Source: Ornithinibacillus gellani (GTDB lineage: Bacteria > Bacillota > Bacilli > Bacillales > Amphibacillaceae). Taken from it: 62,758 nt of DNA. Below are positions 37,051 through 47,341 of the stretch, piece after piece. Location of the stretch: contig NZ_QTSZ01000011.1 of NCBI RefSeq assembly GCF_003730295.1, positions 1 through 62,758 on the forward strand, given 5' to 3'. Made by a program: the position numbers and the translations under genes. Position 1 is the stretch's first letter. The number at the start of each line of letters is the position of its first letter. The notes under the pieces are model-generated. The model was given only the letters and a program-made list of their open reading frames with translations, did no database searches and was not told the origin of the DNA.

Positions 37051-38802
37051 TTAATGTTTCTTTGTATAATCACGTTCACGCGGTTCTAGTAGAGAAGTAT
37101 CCACCTCTTCATACGTGAATACTGGTTCGTTGTTCTCTGCATCAAATGTAGCAATCGTAGTTTTTAGCCATTCTTCATCATTACGCTTAGGGAATTCAGG
37201 CTTGTAATGCGCACCACGACTCTCATTTCGATTATATGCACCAATCGTAATAACACGTGCTAGCTGTAGCATATTTTTCAATTGGCGGGTAAACATAACA
37301 CCTTGGTTACTCCAGCGTGAGGTATCATTGATACTTATATTATTCCAACGTTCCATCAATTCAACGATTTTCTTATCTGTTTCTAAAAGTTTACTATTTT
37401 CACGAACAACTGTTACATTATCAGTCATCCATTCACCAAGCTCTTTATGAATTTGGTATGCGTTTTCACCGCCATCCATTTTCATAAGTGCTTCAAACTT
37501 TTCTATTTCTTCTTGTTCACGTTTTTCAAATAAAGAAGCATCAATATCCTCCACATGAACATCTAAACCGTCGATATATTCAATTGCTTTTGGACCAGCA
37601 ACCATTCCACCATAAATAGCAGAAAGCAGCGAGTTCGCACCCAAACGATTTCCACCATGCTGTGAATAATCACATTCTCCAGCAGCAAAGATTCCCGGAA
37701 TACTTGTCATTTGATTATAGTCAACCCATAGTCCGCCCATGGAGTAATGAACAGCTGGGAATATTTTCATTGGAACCTTACGCGGATCTTCTCCAACAAA
37801 TTTCTCATAGATTTCAATAATTCCACCAAGCTTAACATCCAATTCTTTGGGGTCTTTATGTGACAAATCAAGATAAACCATATTTTCACCATTGATGCCC
37901 AGTTTCTGGTTAACACAGACATCAAAAATTTCACGTGTAGCAATATCACGTGGTACAAGGTTACCATATGCTGGATATTTCTCCTCCAAGAAGTACCATG
38001 GTTCACCATCTTTATATGTCCAAACACGCCCACCTTCCCCACGCGCTGATTCACTCATTAGGCGAAGCTTGTCATCTCCAGGAATTGCAGTAGGGTGAAT
38101 CTGAATGAATTCCCCATTCGCGTATTTTGCACCCTGCTGGTACAAAACACTAGCTGCAGAACCTGTATTAATAACAGAGTTGGTAGATTTCCCGAAAATA
38201 ATACCCGGCCCACCAGAAGCCATGATTGTTGCATCAGATGGGAAAGATTTAATTTCATGTGATTTAATATCCTGAGCTACGATACCTTTACCGACACCAT
38301 CTTCATCGATAATTGCACCAATAAATTCCCAGCTTTCATATTTCGTAACAAGTCCTTCTACTTCAAAACGGCGAACTTGTTCGTCTAAAGCATATAGTAA
38401 CTGTTGACCTGTAGTTGCACCTGCAAAAGCAGTTCGATGGTGCTGTGTTCCACCGAAACGGCGGAAATCCAGCAATCCCTCTGGTGTCCGGTTAAACATA
38501 ACACCCATACGATCCAATAGGTTTATAATTCCTGGAGCAGCTTCACACATTGCTTTTACAGGAGGTTGGTTAGCTAAGAAGTCACCACCATATACTGTAT
38601 CATCGAAATGAATCCATGGTGAATCTCCCTCACCCTTTGTATTTACTGCACCATTTATTCCACCTTGGGCACATACAGAGTGAGAGCGTTTGACAGGTAC
38701 GATGGAAAATAAATCTACACTAACACCAGCTTCTGCAGCTTTTATGGTTGCCATCAGTCCTGCTAGTCCACCGCCAACAACAGCGATTTTTCGATTACTC
38801 AT
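37051..38802 (-). CDS. sdhA: Succinate dehydrogenase flavoprotein subunit
   Basis: 583 aa. FAD dinucleotide fold AVVGGGLAGLMATIKAAEAG. Covalent FAD-binding region RSHSVCAQGGINGAVNTKG, whose His attaches FAD. Substrate-binding HPTAIPGDDKLRLMSESARGEGG and catalytic Arg region HRTAFAGATTGQ. C-terminal FAD-binding and helical domains complete. Confidence 0.97.
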   Translation of the reverse strand: MSNRKIAVVGGGLAGLMATIKAAEAGVSVDLFSIVPVKRSHSVCAQGGINGAVNTKGEGDSPWIHFDDTVYGGDFLANQPPVKAMCEAAPGIINLLDRMGVMFNRTPEGLLDFRRFGGTQHHRTAFAGATTGQQLLYALDEQVRRFEVEGLVTKYESWEFIGAIIDEDGVGKGIVAQDIKSHEIKSFPSDATIMASGGPGIIFGKSTNSVINTGSAASVLYQQGAKYANGEFIQIHPTAIPGDDKLRLMSESARGEGGRVWTYKDGEPWYFLEEKYPAYGNLVPRDIATREIFDVCVNQKLGINGENMVYLDLSHKDPKELDVKLGGIIEIYEKFVGEDPRKVPMKIFPAVHYSMGGLWVDYNQMTSIPGIFAAGECDYSQHGGNRLGANSLLSAIYGGMVAGPKAIEYIDGLDVHVEDIDASLFEKREQEEIEKFEALMKMDGGENAYQIHKELGEWMTDNVTVVRENSKLLETDKKIVELMERWNNISINDTSRWSNQGVMFTRQLKNMLQLARVITIGAYNRNESRGAHYKPEFPKRNDEEWLKTTIATFDAENNEPVFTYEEVDTSLLEPRERDYTKKH

Positions 38803-38831
38803 TATTATTACTCACTCCCATTTTGTTTGCA

Positions 38832-39449
38832 TTAGATGCCATACGCAAAAGTAATTAATGTTCTAACACCGATGTAGCTGACCACAATGAAAACAACTAG
38901 TGTGGCATATGTAATAATTTTTTGCGATTTCGGTGATTGGGCGAATCCCCATGAAACTAAAAAGCCCCATAGACCGTTAGAGAAATGAAACACGGTTGAT
39001 ATAACCCCAACAATATAGAACCAAAACATGAATGGATTTGTTAATATGTCTTCCATCATTCCGAAGTTCAACTCTGCCCCGAGTGCGATTTGGATTCGCG
39101 TTTGCCATACATGCCACGCAATAAATACCAGCGTAATAATTCCTGTTATGCGTTGTACAAAGAATAGCCAGTTACGTAAAAATCCATATCGATTAACATT
39201 ATTGCGCGCTGTAAATACAATATAGACTCCTAGAATTGCATGAAATAAGATTGGCAAATAAATAATAACCGTTTCCAAAACAAGTTTGAATGGAAGATTA
39301 TCCATGAAATTTGCTGCCTTATTAAAGCTTTCTTCTCCATACACAGCAAAATGATTCACCACTAAGTGCTGAATCAGAAAAATTCCAATCGGCACAACGC
39401 CCAGTAATGAATGCAATCTCCGGTACATAAACTCGCGATGCTCTGCCAT
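38832..39449 (-). CDS. sdhC: Succinate dehydrogenase cytochrome b558 subunit
   Basis: 205 aa with five membrane helices and conserved His residues for two haems: RRLHSLLGVVPIGIFLIQHLVVNHF, FHAILGVYIVF, AWHVWQTRIQ and FHFSNGLWGF. Single-polypeptide anchor typical of Gram-positive SQR. First gene of sdhCAB with a clear sigma-A promoter upstream. Confidence 0.97.
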   Translation of the reverse strand: MAEHREFMYRRLHSLLGVVPIGIFLIQHLVVNHFAVYGEESFNKAANFMDNLPFKLVLETVIIYLPILFHAILGVYIVFTARNNVNRYGFLRNWLFFVQRITGIITLVFIAWHVWQTRIQIALGAELNFGMMEDILTNPFMFWFYIVGVISTVFHFSNGLWGFLVSWGFAQSPKSQKIITYATLVVFIVVSYIGVRTLITFAYGI

Positions 39450-39566
39450 TGGTTTCCCCCCTTAGTTATGTAGTGTGTCGCAAAACATTGGCATGACATC
39501 TTAAACAATAAAGCACGTTTTTTATTCATCCTTACTGTTTATAAATGTACAAATTGTGACATGTTT

Positions 39567-39595
39567 ATTGTACTTCTAACTAGTATAACCGTCAA
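39567..39595 (-). promoter_or_regulatory. Sigma-A promoter of sdhCAB
   Basis: -35 TTGACG (39590-39595), 17-bp spacer, -10 TACAAT (39567-39572) on the minus strand. Confidence 0.75.
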
Positions 39596-39616
39596 GAAAA
39601 GGAAAAGTTCACAAAG

Positions 39617-39649
39617 AAAACTCCGCATCTTTTATCATTACGGAGTTTT
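39617..39649 (-). terminator. Terminator of the abg-like operon
   Basis: Stem AAAACTCCG (39617-39625) with CGGAGTTTT (39641-39649). Between the abgA-like stop and the sdh promoter. Confidence 0.8.
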
Positions 39650-39675
39650 CTCGTTTCTATATCCATTCATTTTTC

Positions 39676-40971
39676 CTAGCTGGAATGCATAAGTATAATA
39701 TCATTTATGGATTGGCTGAGGATTTCCACAGCAGTTAACATACTAGCTTCATTGATATCAAATCTTTCATGGTGATGTCCGGCAGCCAAATCCGTACCAA
39801 AAATACAATAAGTTGCTAACCCTCCATTCTTTTGCACTCGTTCCATAAAGTACGTTGCATCCTCGGAACCAGCACTATCGTTACTTTCCAGTTGACTGTT
39901 TATGATAGCTGGATGGTTCACTGCACATGTGTTCAAAATGGTAGCTAGATCGCGTGAACAGTGACAGTTTAAAGCTTCACCAACTGTTTCTATCTTATAT
40001 TGAAGCTGATACATCTCGGCTGCACCAGCAACAATAGCCGTTACCTGATTCTTCATATATTTATTTATTTTTGACGTATTACCTCTCGTTTCAACTATTA
40101 ATCTTGCATGATTCGCAATTACGTTCCGTCCTGAACCTGCATGCAATTCACCTACATTTATCCTGGAAGCACCGTCCGCATGACGCGCTATTGCATGCAT
40201 ATTTAAGGTTGCCGTTGCTGCTGCCAGTAATGCATTTCTCCCTGCCTCTGGATGACTACCCGCATGAGATGCAACGCCATGGAAAGAAATATTTAGTTTG
40301 GAGGTCGCTAAAAAACCATTATTTCCGGCAACGAAATGGTTATGTGGTACACCAGTTCCAATATGTGAAGCGATGAAATAATCAACATCGTTCACTACTC
40401 CAGCTTCCACCATTGATTTCGCACCGCGTGTACCTTCTTCTGCGGGTTGAAATATGAGTTTAATCGTGCCCTGTAAATGCCTTTTATTTTGAGCAATCCA
40501 AGAAGCCAAACCTAAACCAATTGCCATATGGGAATCATGTCCACAAGCATGCATATGATTTGGCACCTTTGATTGGAATCCTTCTTCATTTGGAAAATGA
40601 TCTAACTCCTTTGATTCCTGGATGGGTAGAGCATCCATATCAAAACGATAGGCAATGGTTGGTCCACCTTGATTAAAATCCATTTTAGCAACAATTCCTG
40701 TATAACCTTCTGATAAAGGTTTAATAAACCTTTCTTTTGCTCCGTTTGCCAATGCCCATTCCAGATGTTCTTTTGTTTCTTCTTCACTTGGTTTTCCCAT
40801 ACAATTTTCTTCAGACATTACTTCTTTTCCCAGCTGTAATTCGAAACCAAGACCGTGCAAAATACTTGCAACAGTAGATGCTGTCCTCATCTCCAGATAA
40901 CCTAATTCCGGATATTGATGAAAATCTCTTCGCCATAATCGTAATTGGGTTGCTAAATCATCCGGTAACAT
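39676..40971 (-). CDS. AbgA-like M20 amidohydrolase
   Basis: 431 aa M20D-family peptidase, similar in outline to AbgA, one subunit of p-aminobenzoyl-glutamate hydrolase. Metal-site blocks: RRDFHQYPELGYLEMRTAS near the N-terminus, HACGHDSHMAIGLGLA, FQPAEEGTRGAKSMVEAG and the C-terminal AAGHHHERFDINE. ATG at 40971 has GGAGG 8 nt upstream. Third in an operon after the truncated abgB and abgT. Substrate could be p-aminobenzoyl-glutamate or another acylated amino acid or dipeptide. Confidence 0.85.
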   Translation of the reverse strand: MLPDDLATQLRLWRRDFHQYPELGYLEMRTASTVASILHGLGFELQLGKEVMSEENCMGKPSEEETKEHLEWALANGAKERFIKPLSEGYTGIVAKMDFNQGGPTIAYRFDMDALPIQESKELDHFPNEEGFQSKVPNHMHACGHDSHMAIGLGLASWIAQNKRHLQGTIKLIFQPAEEGTRGAKSMVEAGVVNDVDYFIASHIGTGVPHNHFVAGNNGFLATSKLNISFHGVASHAGSHPEAGRNALLAAATATLNMHAIARHADGASRINVGELHAGSGRNVIANHARLIVETRGNTSKINKYMKNQVTAIVAGAAEMYQLQYKIETVGEALNCHCSRDLATILNTCAVNHPAIINSQLESNDSAGSEDATYFMERVQKNGGLATYCIFGTDLAAGHHHERFDINEASMLTAVEILSQSINDIILMHSS

Positions 40972-41001
40972 ATTTCGTACCTCCATGCTTTAAAATTATT
41001 T

Positions 41002-42513
41002 CTATAAATGGGGATGAATACCTGGTCCAAACGGTATCCCAGTAAAGTAAAATACAATAATTAGTATAATCCAAGTGAACAAGAATGTAATGGAATACGG
41101 CAGCATCAGTGAAATATATGTTCCGATGCTCGCTTTTTTATCATATTTCTGCATAAAAGCTAGAATAATAACCATATATGGAAATAATGGTGTTACAATA
41201 TTGGTAGACGAATCTGCAACACGATAAGCGGCCTGTGTAAATGCTGGGTGATAACCAAGCTGCATAAACATGGGAATAAAAATTGGAGCTTCTATCGCCC
41301 ATTTTGCTGATCCAGACGTTATTAGGAAATTCATTAATGATGTAAATATGATATACCCAACAATGAGCCACATGCCCGTAAAATTAATTTCCGTCAAGAA
41401 TTCCGCTCCATTTACTGCTACCCATGTGCCGAGATTCGACCAATTAAAATATGCTGTAAACTGAGCGATAGCAAAGACGAGTACAATATAGCTGGACATA
41501 TCTTTTACTGATTCTGTCATATACGTACTAACATCTTTTCCGGACTTGATTTTACCCACACTTAATCCAAACACTACACCTACAATGATAAAAAAGAATA
41601 AAATAATGGGCACAATCCCATCTATAAATGGTGATTTAATAATACTGCCGTCTTCTCCAGCTAATGGACTATTTGGTAGAAACAGCGTAATAGCAATGAT
41701 GGCGATATATGCACCACCTGCTAAAACCGCATGGATAAATGCACGCTTGGCATTGGGTAGTTCCTCTGAATCCTCTTCCTCTAAAGCATCTCCTTCATAC
41801 TTACCGAGTCTAGGCTCAATAAATTTTGTGGTAACCAACCCTCCAACAATCGTTAACACAAATACGGATACAATATTAAAATACCAGTTATCTACTGGTG
41901 AGACAGTCAATGTTTCATCTAGAATTCTAACAGATTCAGTTGATATCCCGGCCAAAAGCGCATCTGTACCTGCAATAAATAAATTTGCAGTAAACCCAGC
42001 ACCAGCACCAGCAAATCCTGCTGCCAAACCGGCTAATGGATGCCGTCCAACCTTATAAAACACGAGCGCAGCTAATGGTGGAATCAAGACAATTGCAGCA
42101 TCAGAAGCAAGATTCCCCATAATACCTACAAATACTACCGTATAGGTTAGTAAAAATGGAGGGGATTTTAAAATGGTTTTTCTTACAGCATAATCTAATA
42201 ATCCAACCTTCTCAGCTAAACCAATACCGAGCATCATGACGATTACAAGACCTAATGGAGCAAATCCCGTAAAATTATCGATCATGGAGGTCAATATAAA
42301 TTCTAGTCCTTCTCCAGACAGTAAATTTTTAATCGGCGTCGTTTCACCGGTTCCTGGGTGTATTACAGAAGCATTAAATAAATTAAAAACCCAAGATATA
42401 ATAATCATCAAGATAGCCAATCCGATAAATAACATAAATGGGTCAGGAAGTTTGTTACCAACTTTTTCCACCACATCCATTGATCTTTGAAAAAAACCTT
42501 TTTTCTCCTTCAT
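41002..42513 (-). CDS. AbgT-family transporter
   Basis: 503 aa, about 11-13 hydrophobic segments. AbgT family signatures: NKLPDPFMLFIGLAILMIIISW, GNLASDAAIVLIPPLAALVF and a C-terminal DSSTNIVTPLFPYMVIILAF. E. coli AbgT imports p-aminobenzoyl-glutamate; some homologues export sulfonamides. The GGAGAGGTG before its ATG lies inside the last codons of the truncated abgB. Confidence 0.93.
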   Translation of the reverse strand: MKEKKGFFQRSMDVVEKVGNKLPDPFMLFIGLAILMIIISWVFNLFNASVIHPGTGETTPIKNLLSGEGLEFILTSMIDNFTGFAPLGLVIVMMLGIGLAEKVGLLDYAVRKTILKSPPFLLTYTVVFVGIMGNLASDAAIVLIPPLAALVFYKVGRHPLAGLAAGFAGAGAGFTANLFIAGTDALLAGISTESVRILDETLTVSPVDNWYFNIVSVFVLTIVGGLVTTKFIEPRLGKYEGDALEEEDSEELPNAKRAFIHAVLAGGAYIAIIAITLFLPNSPLAGEDGSIIKSPFIDGIVPIILFFFIIVGVVFGLSVGKIKSGKDVSTYMTESVKDMSSYIVLVFAIAQFTAYFNWSNLGTWVAVNGAEFLTEINFTGMWLIVGYIIFTSLMNFLITSGSAKWAIEAPIFIPMFMQLGYHPAFTQAAYRVADSSTNIVTPLFPYMVIILAFMQKYDKKASIGTYISLMLPYSITFLFTWIILIIVFYFTGIPFGPGIHPHL

Positions 42514-42879
42514 TTATTCACCTCTCCATGCTGCAGCAAAGGAACCTGTTCCTAGTAAATTATGGCCGCAACCATGTCCTACATTCCCTAAAGGAAGATA
42601 ACTAGTTTCATTCGGCTGTTGCCCCAATTCAGAAAGTGCATCAAAATCTCCTAAAGATCCACTTACCGGCTCTCCGGTACCATAGGTTGCAATCAATGTC
42701 GTCTCCAGATTGGCTACTTTTCGTTCTACTGTAAAAGCTTGTTCCTTACAGGCTTTCGCTAAATAGGAAGATGATTGATATTTTTCAAACCTAGTTTCCG
42801 GATGCCTGTATATGAATTCGGAATTCCCCTTAAAATATGCTTGATTGCGATCTAAATAATCCATTATAAATTCTTGCAC
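42514..42879 (-). pseudogene. AbgB-like amidohydrolase, truncated after about 120 codons
   Basis: Similar to the N-terminal quarter of AbgB (normal length about 480): VQEFIMDYLDR, HPETRFEKYQSSSYLA, LGDFDALSELGQQ and GHGCGHNLLGTGSFAAA. It then ends WRGE-stop. The catalytic domain remainder and the dimerisation domain are missing. The usual GEYDAL reads GDFDAL. The stop is directly followed by abgT, whose ribosome binding site lies in the fragment's last codons, so an in-place deletion is likely. The GTG at 42879 with GGGGG 7 nt upstream matches the AbgB N-terminus better than the ATG at 42900. The protein is probably inactive. Confidence 0.8.
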
Positions 42880-43418
42880 TTCAACGCCCCCAAACATCAT
42901 GTTTGATGAATTTTAAAAAGTTAGCATCACCCTATGTACAAGTTGTTACCAACGAAAAGTATCACAAGCATTTATGAGCTTGTCGCTTATTTTAAACGAC
43001 AATCAACCCTAATAAAGCGCTTTCATTTTTATGGTCCATTTCACCTGTTGTTGCAAAATAAAACATAATTCATAAAAATCGCCTCCTTGTCATAATGAAA
43101 TTGCTCGAACATCCATTTAAGGAAATCTTCCTTAAATTTTCCTAATATCGTACTAAATGGATTTTGATTTGTCTATCTTTTTTTGAATAATATCATTAAA
43201 ATAAGTCATTCTACCTAATCCACCTGTATTTATCCTGTTACATCATAAACTGATACGAATATAGAAACGTATGATCTTGATTTTATTCACTGCTTAACCA
43301 TTTTTTCATCATATTCTATTGCCTTATTTTATATTTCAATGGATAATGGATTTATTCATTAGAAATGTAATATGAAAAAGTATGTTGATTTTTGTTTATT
43401 CGAAAGGATGACCTTTAT
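42880..43418. other. Divergent control region between the abg-like operon and yslB
   Basis: About 540 bp without a gene. It holds a cre box at 43012-43025 upstream of the abg-like operon and the yslB start region at the right. No riboswitch or further repeat recognised. Confidence 0.5.
43012..43025 (-). promoter_or_regulatory. cre (CcpA-binding) site upstream of the abg-like operon
   Basis: TGAAAGCGCTTTAT on the minus strand, with a perfect AAAGCGCTTT palindrome. Close to the cre consensus TGWAARCGYTWNCA. It predicts carbon-catabolite control by CcpA. Confidence 0.6.
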
Positions 43419-43853
43419 ATGTCAAGGGAACAAAATAAGCTGTCAGCATCCAGCTTAGAGGAATTGCAAACAACAGGGGCTGGCTATGATATTTTACGAT
43501 ATGTTAGTCTCCCTGATTTATTGGGTGAAGAAGCCCCTAGCTTACTTTATTTCATGGGAAAAAACCTAGCTAGAAAAATGGATATAGAAACCATGAGTGA
43601 TGTGGCATACATTTTTGAACAGCTTGGTTGGGGAAGACTTGAAATGATTAAGGAAAAGCGAAAAGAACTCGTTTTTACATTGTTATCTGATGCTGTAGTT
43701 CAAAGGCTAAAAGCCCCAATTGAAACGGAATTCCGTTTGGAAGCAGGGTTTCTTGCTGAATCCATACAACTTATCAAAGAAGTAGAATGCGAATGTACAG
43801 AGGATATTAATCATAAAATTCATCAGATAGAATTTAGAGTAATCTACACATAA
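43419..43853 (+). CDS. yslB: DUF2507 protein YslB
   Basis: 144 aa (B. subtilis 148). Recognisable by YDILRYVSLPDLLGEEAPSLLYFMGKNLAR and a C-terminal FRLEAGFLAESIQLIKEVECECTE. The fold belongs to the NO-binding/V4R-like group; function unknown. ATG with AAAGGATGA upstream. Plus strand, between the abg-like operon and uvrC. In B. subtilis yslB is near sdhC and lysC; lysC is not here. Confidence 0.9.
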   Translation: MSREQNKLSASSLEELQTTGAGYDILRYVSLPDLLGEEAPSLLYFMGKNLARKMDIETMSDVAYIFEQLGWGRLEMIKEKRKELVFTLLSDAVVQRLKAPIETEFRLEAGFLAESIQLIKEVECECTEDINHKIHQIEFRVIYT

Positions 43854-43893
43854 AGGAAGAGGGTTCAGCTAATCAGCCGAGCCCTCTTCCTTT
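43852..43893. terminator. Bidirectional terminator between yslB and uvrC
   Basis: Stem AAAGGAAGAGGG (43852-43863) with CCCTCTTCCTTT (43882-43893), then T run. One arm overlaps the yslB stop and the uvrC stop lies in the loop. Confidence 0.9.
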
Positions 43894-45665
43894 TTTTGAT
43901 TTAAGGATTCTAAAATTAACGTTTCTATATTGGATGGGATTCCGAGTCGGGTAATGTCAGATATGCTTGCCTGCTTAATCGCCGTAATAGATTTAAAATG
44001 TCTTAACAATAATGTCCGCCGTTTTTCCCCGACACCTGGTATTTTATCCAGCTCTGACTGAAACAAACTCTTCCCCCTAAGTTGTCGATGAAATGTAATT
44101 GCAAAACGGTGAACTTCATCCTGAATTCGTTGTACCAAATAGAACTCAGGTGAATTCCTGGATAAATCTACTACTTGTGGTGGAGTTCCATAGAGTAATT
44201 CACTCGTTTTATGCTTGTCGTCCTTTACAAGACCGCATAGCGGAATATCTAATCCTAGCTCATTTTCAAGAACATCTAACGCAACACTCATTTGTCCCTT
44301 CCCACCGTCCACAATGATCAGATCTGGTAGGGGTAAGTTATCTTTTAGTACCCTTGAATAACGGCGGCGAATAACTTCCCGCATCGTATCATAATCATCA
44401 GGACCATTCACATCTCTTATTTTATACTTCCGGTATTCTTTTTTATCTGGTCGACCATCCATAAACACAACCATAGCAGAGACAGGATCGGTTCCTTGAA
44501 TATTGGAGTTATCAAAAGCCTCAATTCTGTGCGGTGTTTCAATATGCATTGCGATACCTAACTTTTCTGCAGCAAGGATTGTTCTTTCCTCATCTCGCTC
44601 AATAATGCTGAATTTCTCATCTAATGCTGCACCAGCATTTTTAACGGCTAGCTCAACTAATTTACGCTTGCTGCCACGAAAAGGAGTCATCACATGAGTA
44701 GATAATAATTCACTTAACAGTGCTGCATCACTACCAATGGGTAAAAATATTTGCTTCGGTTTCAAATGATTTTCATGTAAATAAAATCTACCTATATAGG
44801 ATGAAAAAGCATCTTCCGGATCATCAAAAAATGGAAAGATCGAAACATCTCTTTCGATCATTTTACCTTGACGAACAAAGAATACTTGTACACACATCCA
44901 GCCTTTATCATAGCTATAGCCAAATATATCCCGGTCCACATTGTCACTTAGTATCATTTTTTGTTGTTCCATAATGACTTCTATATGCTGAATTTGATCA
45001 CGTAATTCCATCGCCCGTTCAAAATTTAGCGACTCACTGGCCTCATGCATTTTCGAGGTTAGATCATTTTTTATATCCTTAAATCCGCCTTGGAGAAAAG
45101 ACGTAATCTCATCCACAATTTCTTTGTAGAACGCTTTTGTAGGCGGAGTTTCAGCACAAGCAAGGCATTGTCCCATATGATAATATAAACAATATCTGCC
45201 CGGTGGATTATTACATTTTCGCAAAGGATATAAACGATCGAGCAATTTTTTTGTCTCTCTCGCTGCAATCACGTTTGGATAAGGACCAAAGTATTTGCCG
45301 CTATCCTTTTTGACATTTCTAGTGATTAATAAACGCGGATGCCGTTCAGAAGTAATTTTCAAATATGGGTATGATTTATCATCTTTAAGCATTACATTGT
45401 ATTTCGGGTCATACTGTTTTATTAAATTCATTTCCAAAATAAGTGCTTCTAATTCAGATGATGTAATGATATATTCAAAATCAACAATTTCCTGGACAAG
45501 TCGTTGTGTTTTTTTATCATGGGCGCCTGTAAAATAGGAACGGACTCGGTTCTTTAATAATTTCGATTTACCTACATATATAATCGTTTCATGCTTATCC
45601 TTCATTAAATAACAGCCTGGCTTTTCAGGCAAGACAGCCAGTTTCTTCCTTATTATATCGTTCAT
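43869..45665 (-). CDS. uvrC: Excinuclease ABC subunit C
   Basis: Makes both incisions in nucleotide excision repair. 598 aa. N-terminal GIY-YIG nuclease ([18 protein letters not shown], about 17-34), UVR/UvrB-binding motif (about 205-235, [20 protein letters not shown]), RNase H-like 5' nuclease with [14 protein letters not shown], and C-terminal tandem helix-hairpin-helix ([17 protein letters not shown]). Complete. Confidence 0.97.
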   Translation of the reverse strand: MNDIIRKKLAVLPEKPGCYLMKDKHETIIYVGKSKLLKNRVRSYFTGAHDKKTQRLVQEIVDFEYIITSSELEALILEMNLIKQYDPKYNVMLKDDKSYPYLKITSERHPRLLITRNVKKDSGKYFGPYPNVIAARETKKLLDRLYPLRKCNNPPGRYCLYYHMGQCLACAETPPTKAFYKEIVDEITSFLQGGFKDIKNDLTSKMHEASESLNFERAMELRDQIQHIEVIMEQQKMILSDNVDRDIFGYSYDKGWMCVQVFFVRQGKMIERDVSIFPFFDDPEDAFSSYIGRFYLHENHLKPKQIFLPIGSDAALLSELLSTHVMTPFRGSKRKLVELAVKNAGAALDEKFSIIERDEERTILAAEKLGIAMHIETPHRIEAFDNSNIQGTDPVSAMVVFMDGRPDKKEYRKYKIRDVNGPDDYDTMREVIRRRYSRVLKDNLPLPDLIIVDGGKGQMSVALDVLENELGLDIPLCGLVKDDKHKTSELLYGTPPQVVDLSRNSPEFYLVQRIQDEVHRFAITFHRQLRGKSLFQSELDKIPGVGEKRRTLLLRHFKSITAIKQASISDITRLGIPSNIETLILESLNQKKEEGSAD

Positions 45666-45733
45666 ATCTATTTCAGTCCTTTAACATTACAGAAATTTAC
45701 GCATATACCCAGTCTATCATTACATAAACGAAA

Positions 45734-45765
45734 AAGTCGACTATCCATAGATGGATAATCGACTT
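45734..45765 (-). terminator. Terminator of trxA
   Basis: Stem AAGTCGACTATCCAT (45734-45748) with ATGGATAATCGACTT (45751-45765, one mismatch), 2-nt loop as drawn, T run on the minus strand. Confidence 0.85.
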
Positions 45766-45794
45766 ATTGGTTTCTTCTTCATTTAATAAATGAA

Positions 45795-46109
45795 TTAAGC
45801 GTGTTTATTGATTAGCTCAACAAGCGCTTCTTTCGGCTGAAATCCAACAACTTGGTCAACAACATTGCCGTTTTTGAACAATAGTAATGTTGGGATACTC
45901 ATTACGCCAAATTTACCAGCGGTTTCTTGATTTTCATCTACGTCGAGCTTTACAATCTTGACTTTATCGCTCATTTCTCCATCTACTTCTTCCAATACTG
46001 GCGCAATCATTTTACATGGTCCACACCAAGGAGCCCAGAAATCAGCCAATACAAGTCCATCTGCTGTTTCAGCTGCAAAGTTTTGATCCGTAACATTTAT
46101 AATCGCCAT
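45795..46109 (-). CDS. trxA: Thioredoxin
   Basis: 104 aa disulfide reductase. Active site [10 protein letters not shown] (WCGPC at about 28-32); cis-Pro loop [17 protein letters not shown] before the ATG. It has its own -10-like TATACT at 46148-46153 and lies after the etfA terminator-like hairpin. Confidence 0.97.
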   Translation of the reverse strand: MAIINVTDQNFAAETADGLVLADFWAPWCGPCKMIAPVLEEVDGEMSDKVKIVKLDVDENQETAGKFGVMSIPTLLLFKNGNVVDQVVGFQPKEALVELINKHA

Positions 46110-46242
46110 TTATATTCCTCCTAAATGTAAAGCTTCTTTCCTAAAGTAGTATACCATTAAACGTATTTCCATACTAACAGTTTGCTTCATCCTGAAATAG
46201 GACCAAAACAAAGCTATTTATGGCTGTATAAAAGTCGAATAA

Positions 46243-46269
46243 GGTCACACCCCTTTATGAAGTGTGACC
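46243..46269 (-). terminator. Terminator-like hairpin after etfA
   Basis: GGTCACAC (46243-46250) with GTGTGACC (46262-46269), T-rich tail on the minus strand. Ends the lcfA-etfA operon before trxA. Confidence 0.7.
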
Positions 46270-46341
46270 AAAATAACACATATACTGCTATTTACATTAT
46301 TTGTTGATCATCTGTGTTTTATTTCGTTTCCACTATTAAAA

Positions 46342-47313
46342 TTACTGCAGCTGTTTGATTTCTTCAATCAGCATAGGAACGATTTCAAACAAATCCCCAA
46401 CAATACCATAATCCGCTACATTAAAAATATTTGCTTCGGGATCTTTATTAATTGCTACAATCACCTTCGAGTTAGACATGCCGGCCAAATGCTGAATAGC
46501 ACCGGAAATACCAACTGCGATATATAAATCAGGTGTAACTACTTTACCTGTTTGACCAATTTGCAAGGAATAGTCGCAGTAGTCGGCATCACATGCTCCC
46601 CGGGATGCACCAACTGCTCCTCCCAGAACCTCTGCCAGTTCATATAACGGTTGAAAGCCTTCTGCACTTTTTACACCACGCCCACCTGCTATAACGACAT
46701 TGGCTTCAGATAAGTCTACTCCTTCGCTTGCTTTACGGATAACATCCTTAATAATTGTACGAATATCTGTAATATCCATTTCCTTCAAGTCTACATTTCC
46801 CGAACGAGCGTCGTCCCGTTCCAATGGTGGAATATTATTCGGGCGAATCGTTGCAAAAACAATCCCGCTCGTAATCATTTTCTTTTCAAATGCTTTTCCA
46901 GAATAAATAGGACGTGTAAATACTGCTTTATCCCCATCCAGTTCTACATCAGTGGCATCTGATATTAATCCGGATTCTAGTTTACTAGCTAATTTTGGAG
47001 TTAAATCTTTTCCGATTGCAGTGTGTCCCATTACAATGCCGTATGGATTTTCTTCCTTAATAACCGACATTGCTGCTTGTCCGTACCCTTCTGAAGTATA
47101 CACGTCTAATTTATCGTGCTTGACTGCAACAACTCTATCTGCACCATATTTAATCATTTCTTCGCCTTGTTCTTGTAAATCCTTAGCCCCAAACAAAACA
47201 CCAACGATTTCACTATCCGGTTTTATTTTCTTTGCCGCTGCAATTGCTTCAAAAGAAACATTACGTAATACACCGTCTCTTGATTCACCAATAACTAGTA
47301 TTTTTTCACTCAT
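46342..47313 (-). CDS. etfA: Electron transfer flavoprotein alpha subunit
   Basis: 323 aa. C-terminal FAD-binding domain: VVIAGGRGVKSAEGFQPLYELAEVLGGAVGASRGACD and GISGAIQHLAGMSNSKVIVAINKDPEANIFNVADYGIVGD. With EtfB it carries electrons from acyl-CoA dehydrogenases to the quinone pool. Last gene of the fatty-acid degradation operon. Confidence 0.97.
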   Translation of the reverse strand: MSEKILVIGESRDGVLRNVSFEAIAAAKKIKPDSEIVGVLFGAKDLQEQGEEMIKYGADRVVAVKHDKLDVYTSEGYGQAAMSVIKEENPYGIVMGHTAIGKDLTPKLASKLESGLISDATDVELDGDKAVFTRPIYSGKAFEKKMITSGIVFATIRPNNIPPLERDDARSGNVDLKEMDITDIRTIIKDVIRKASEGVDLSEANVVIAGGRGVKSAEGFQPLYELAEVLGGAVGASRGACDADYCDYSLQIGQTGKVVTPDLYIAVGISGAIQHLAGMSNSKVIVAINKDPEANIFNVADYGIVGDLFEIVPMLIEEIKQLQ

Positions 47314-47341
47314 AGGTTTTTCTCCTCTCTTTCTTTCCTAA

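Noticed and set aside
42880-42900. Upstream ATG for the abgB fragment
   Set aside because: The AbgB-like N-terminus and the GGGGG spacing fit the GTG at 42879 better.
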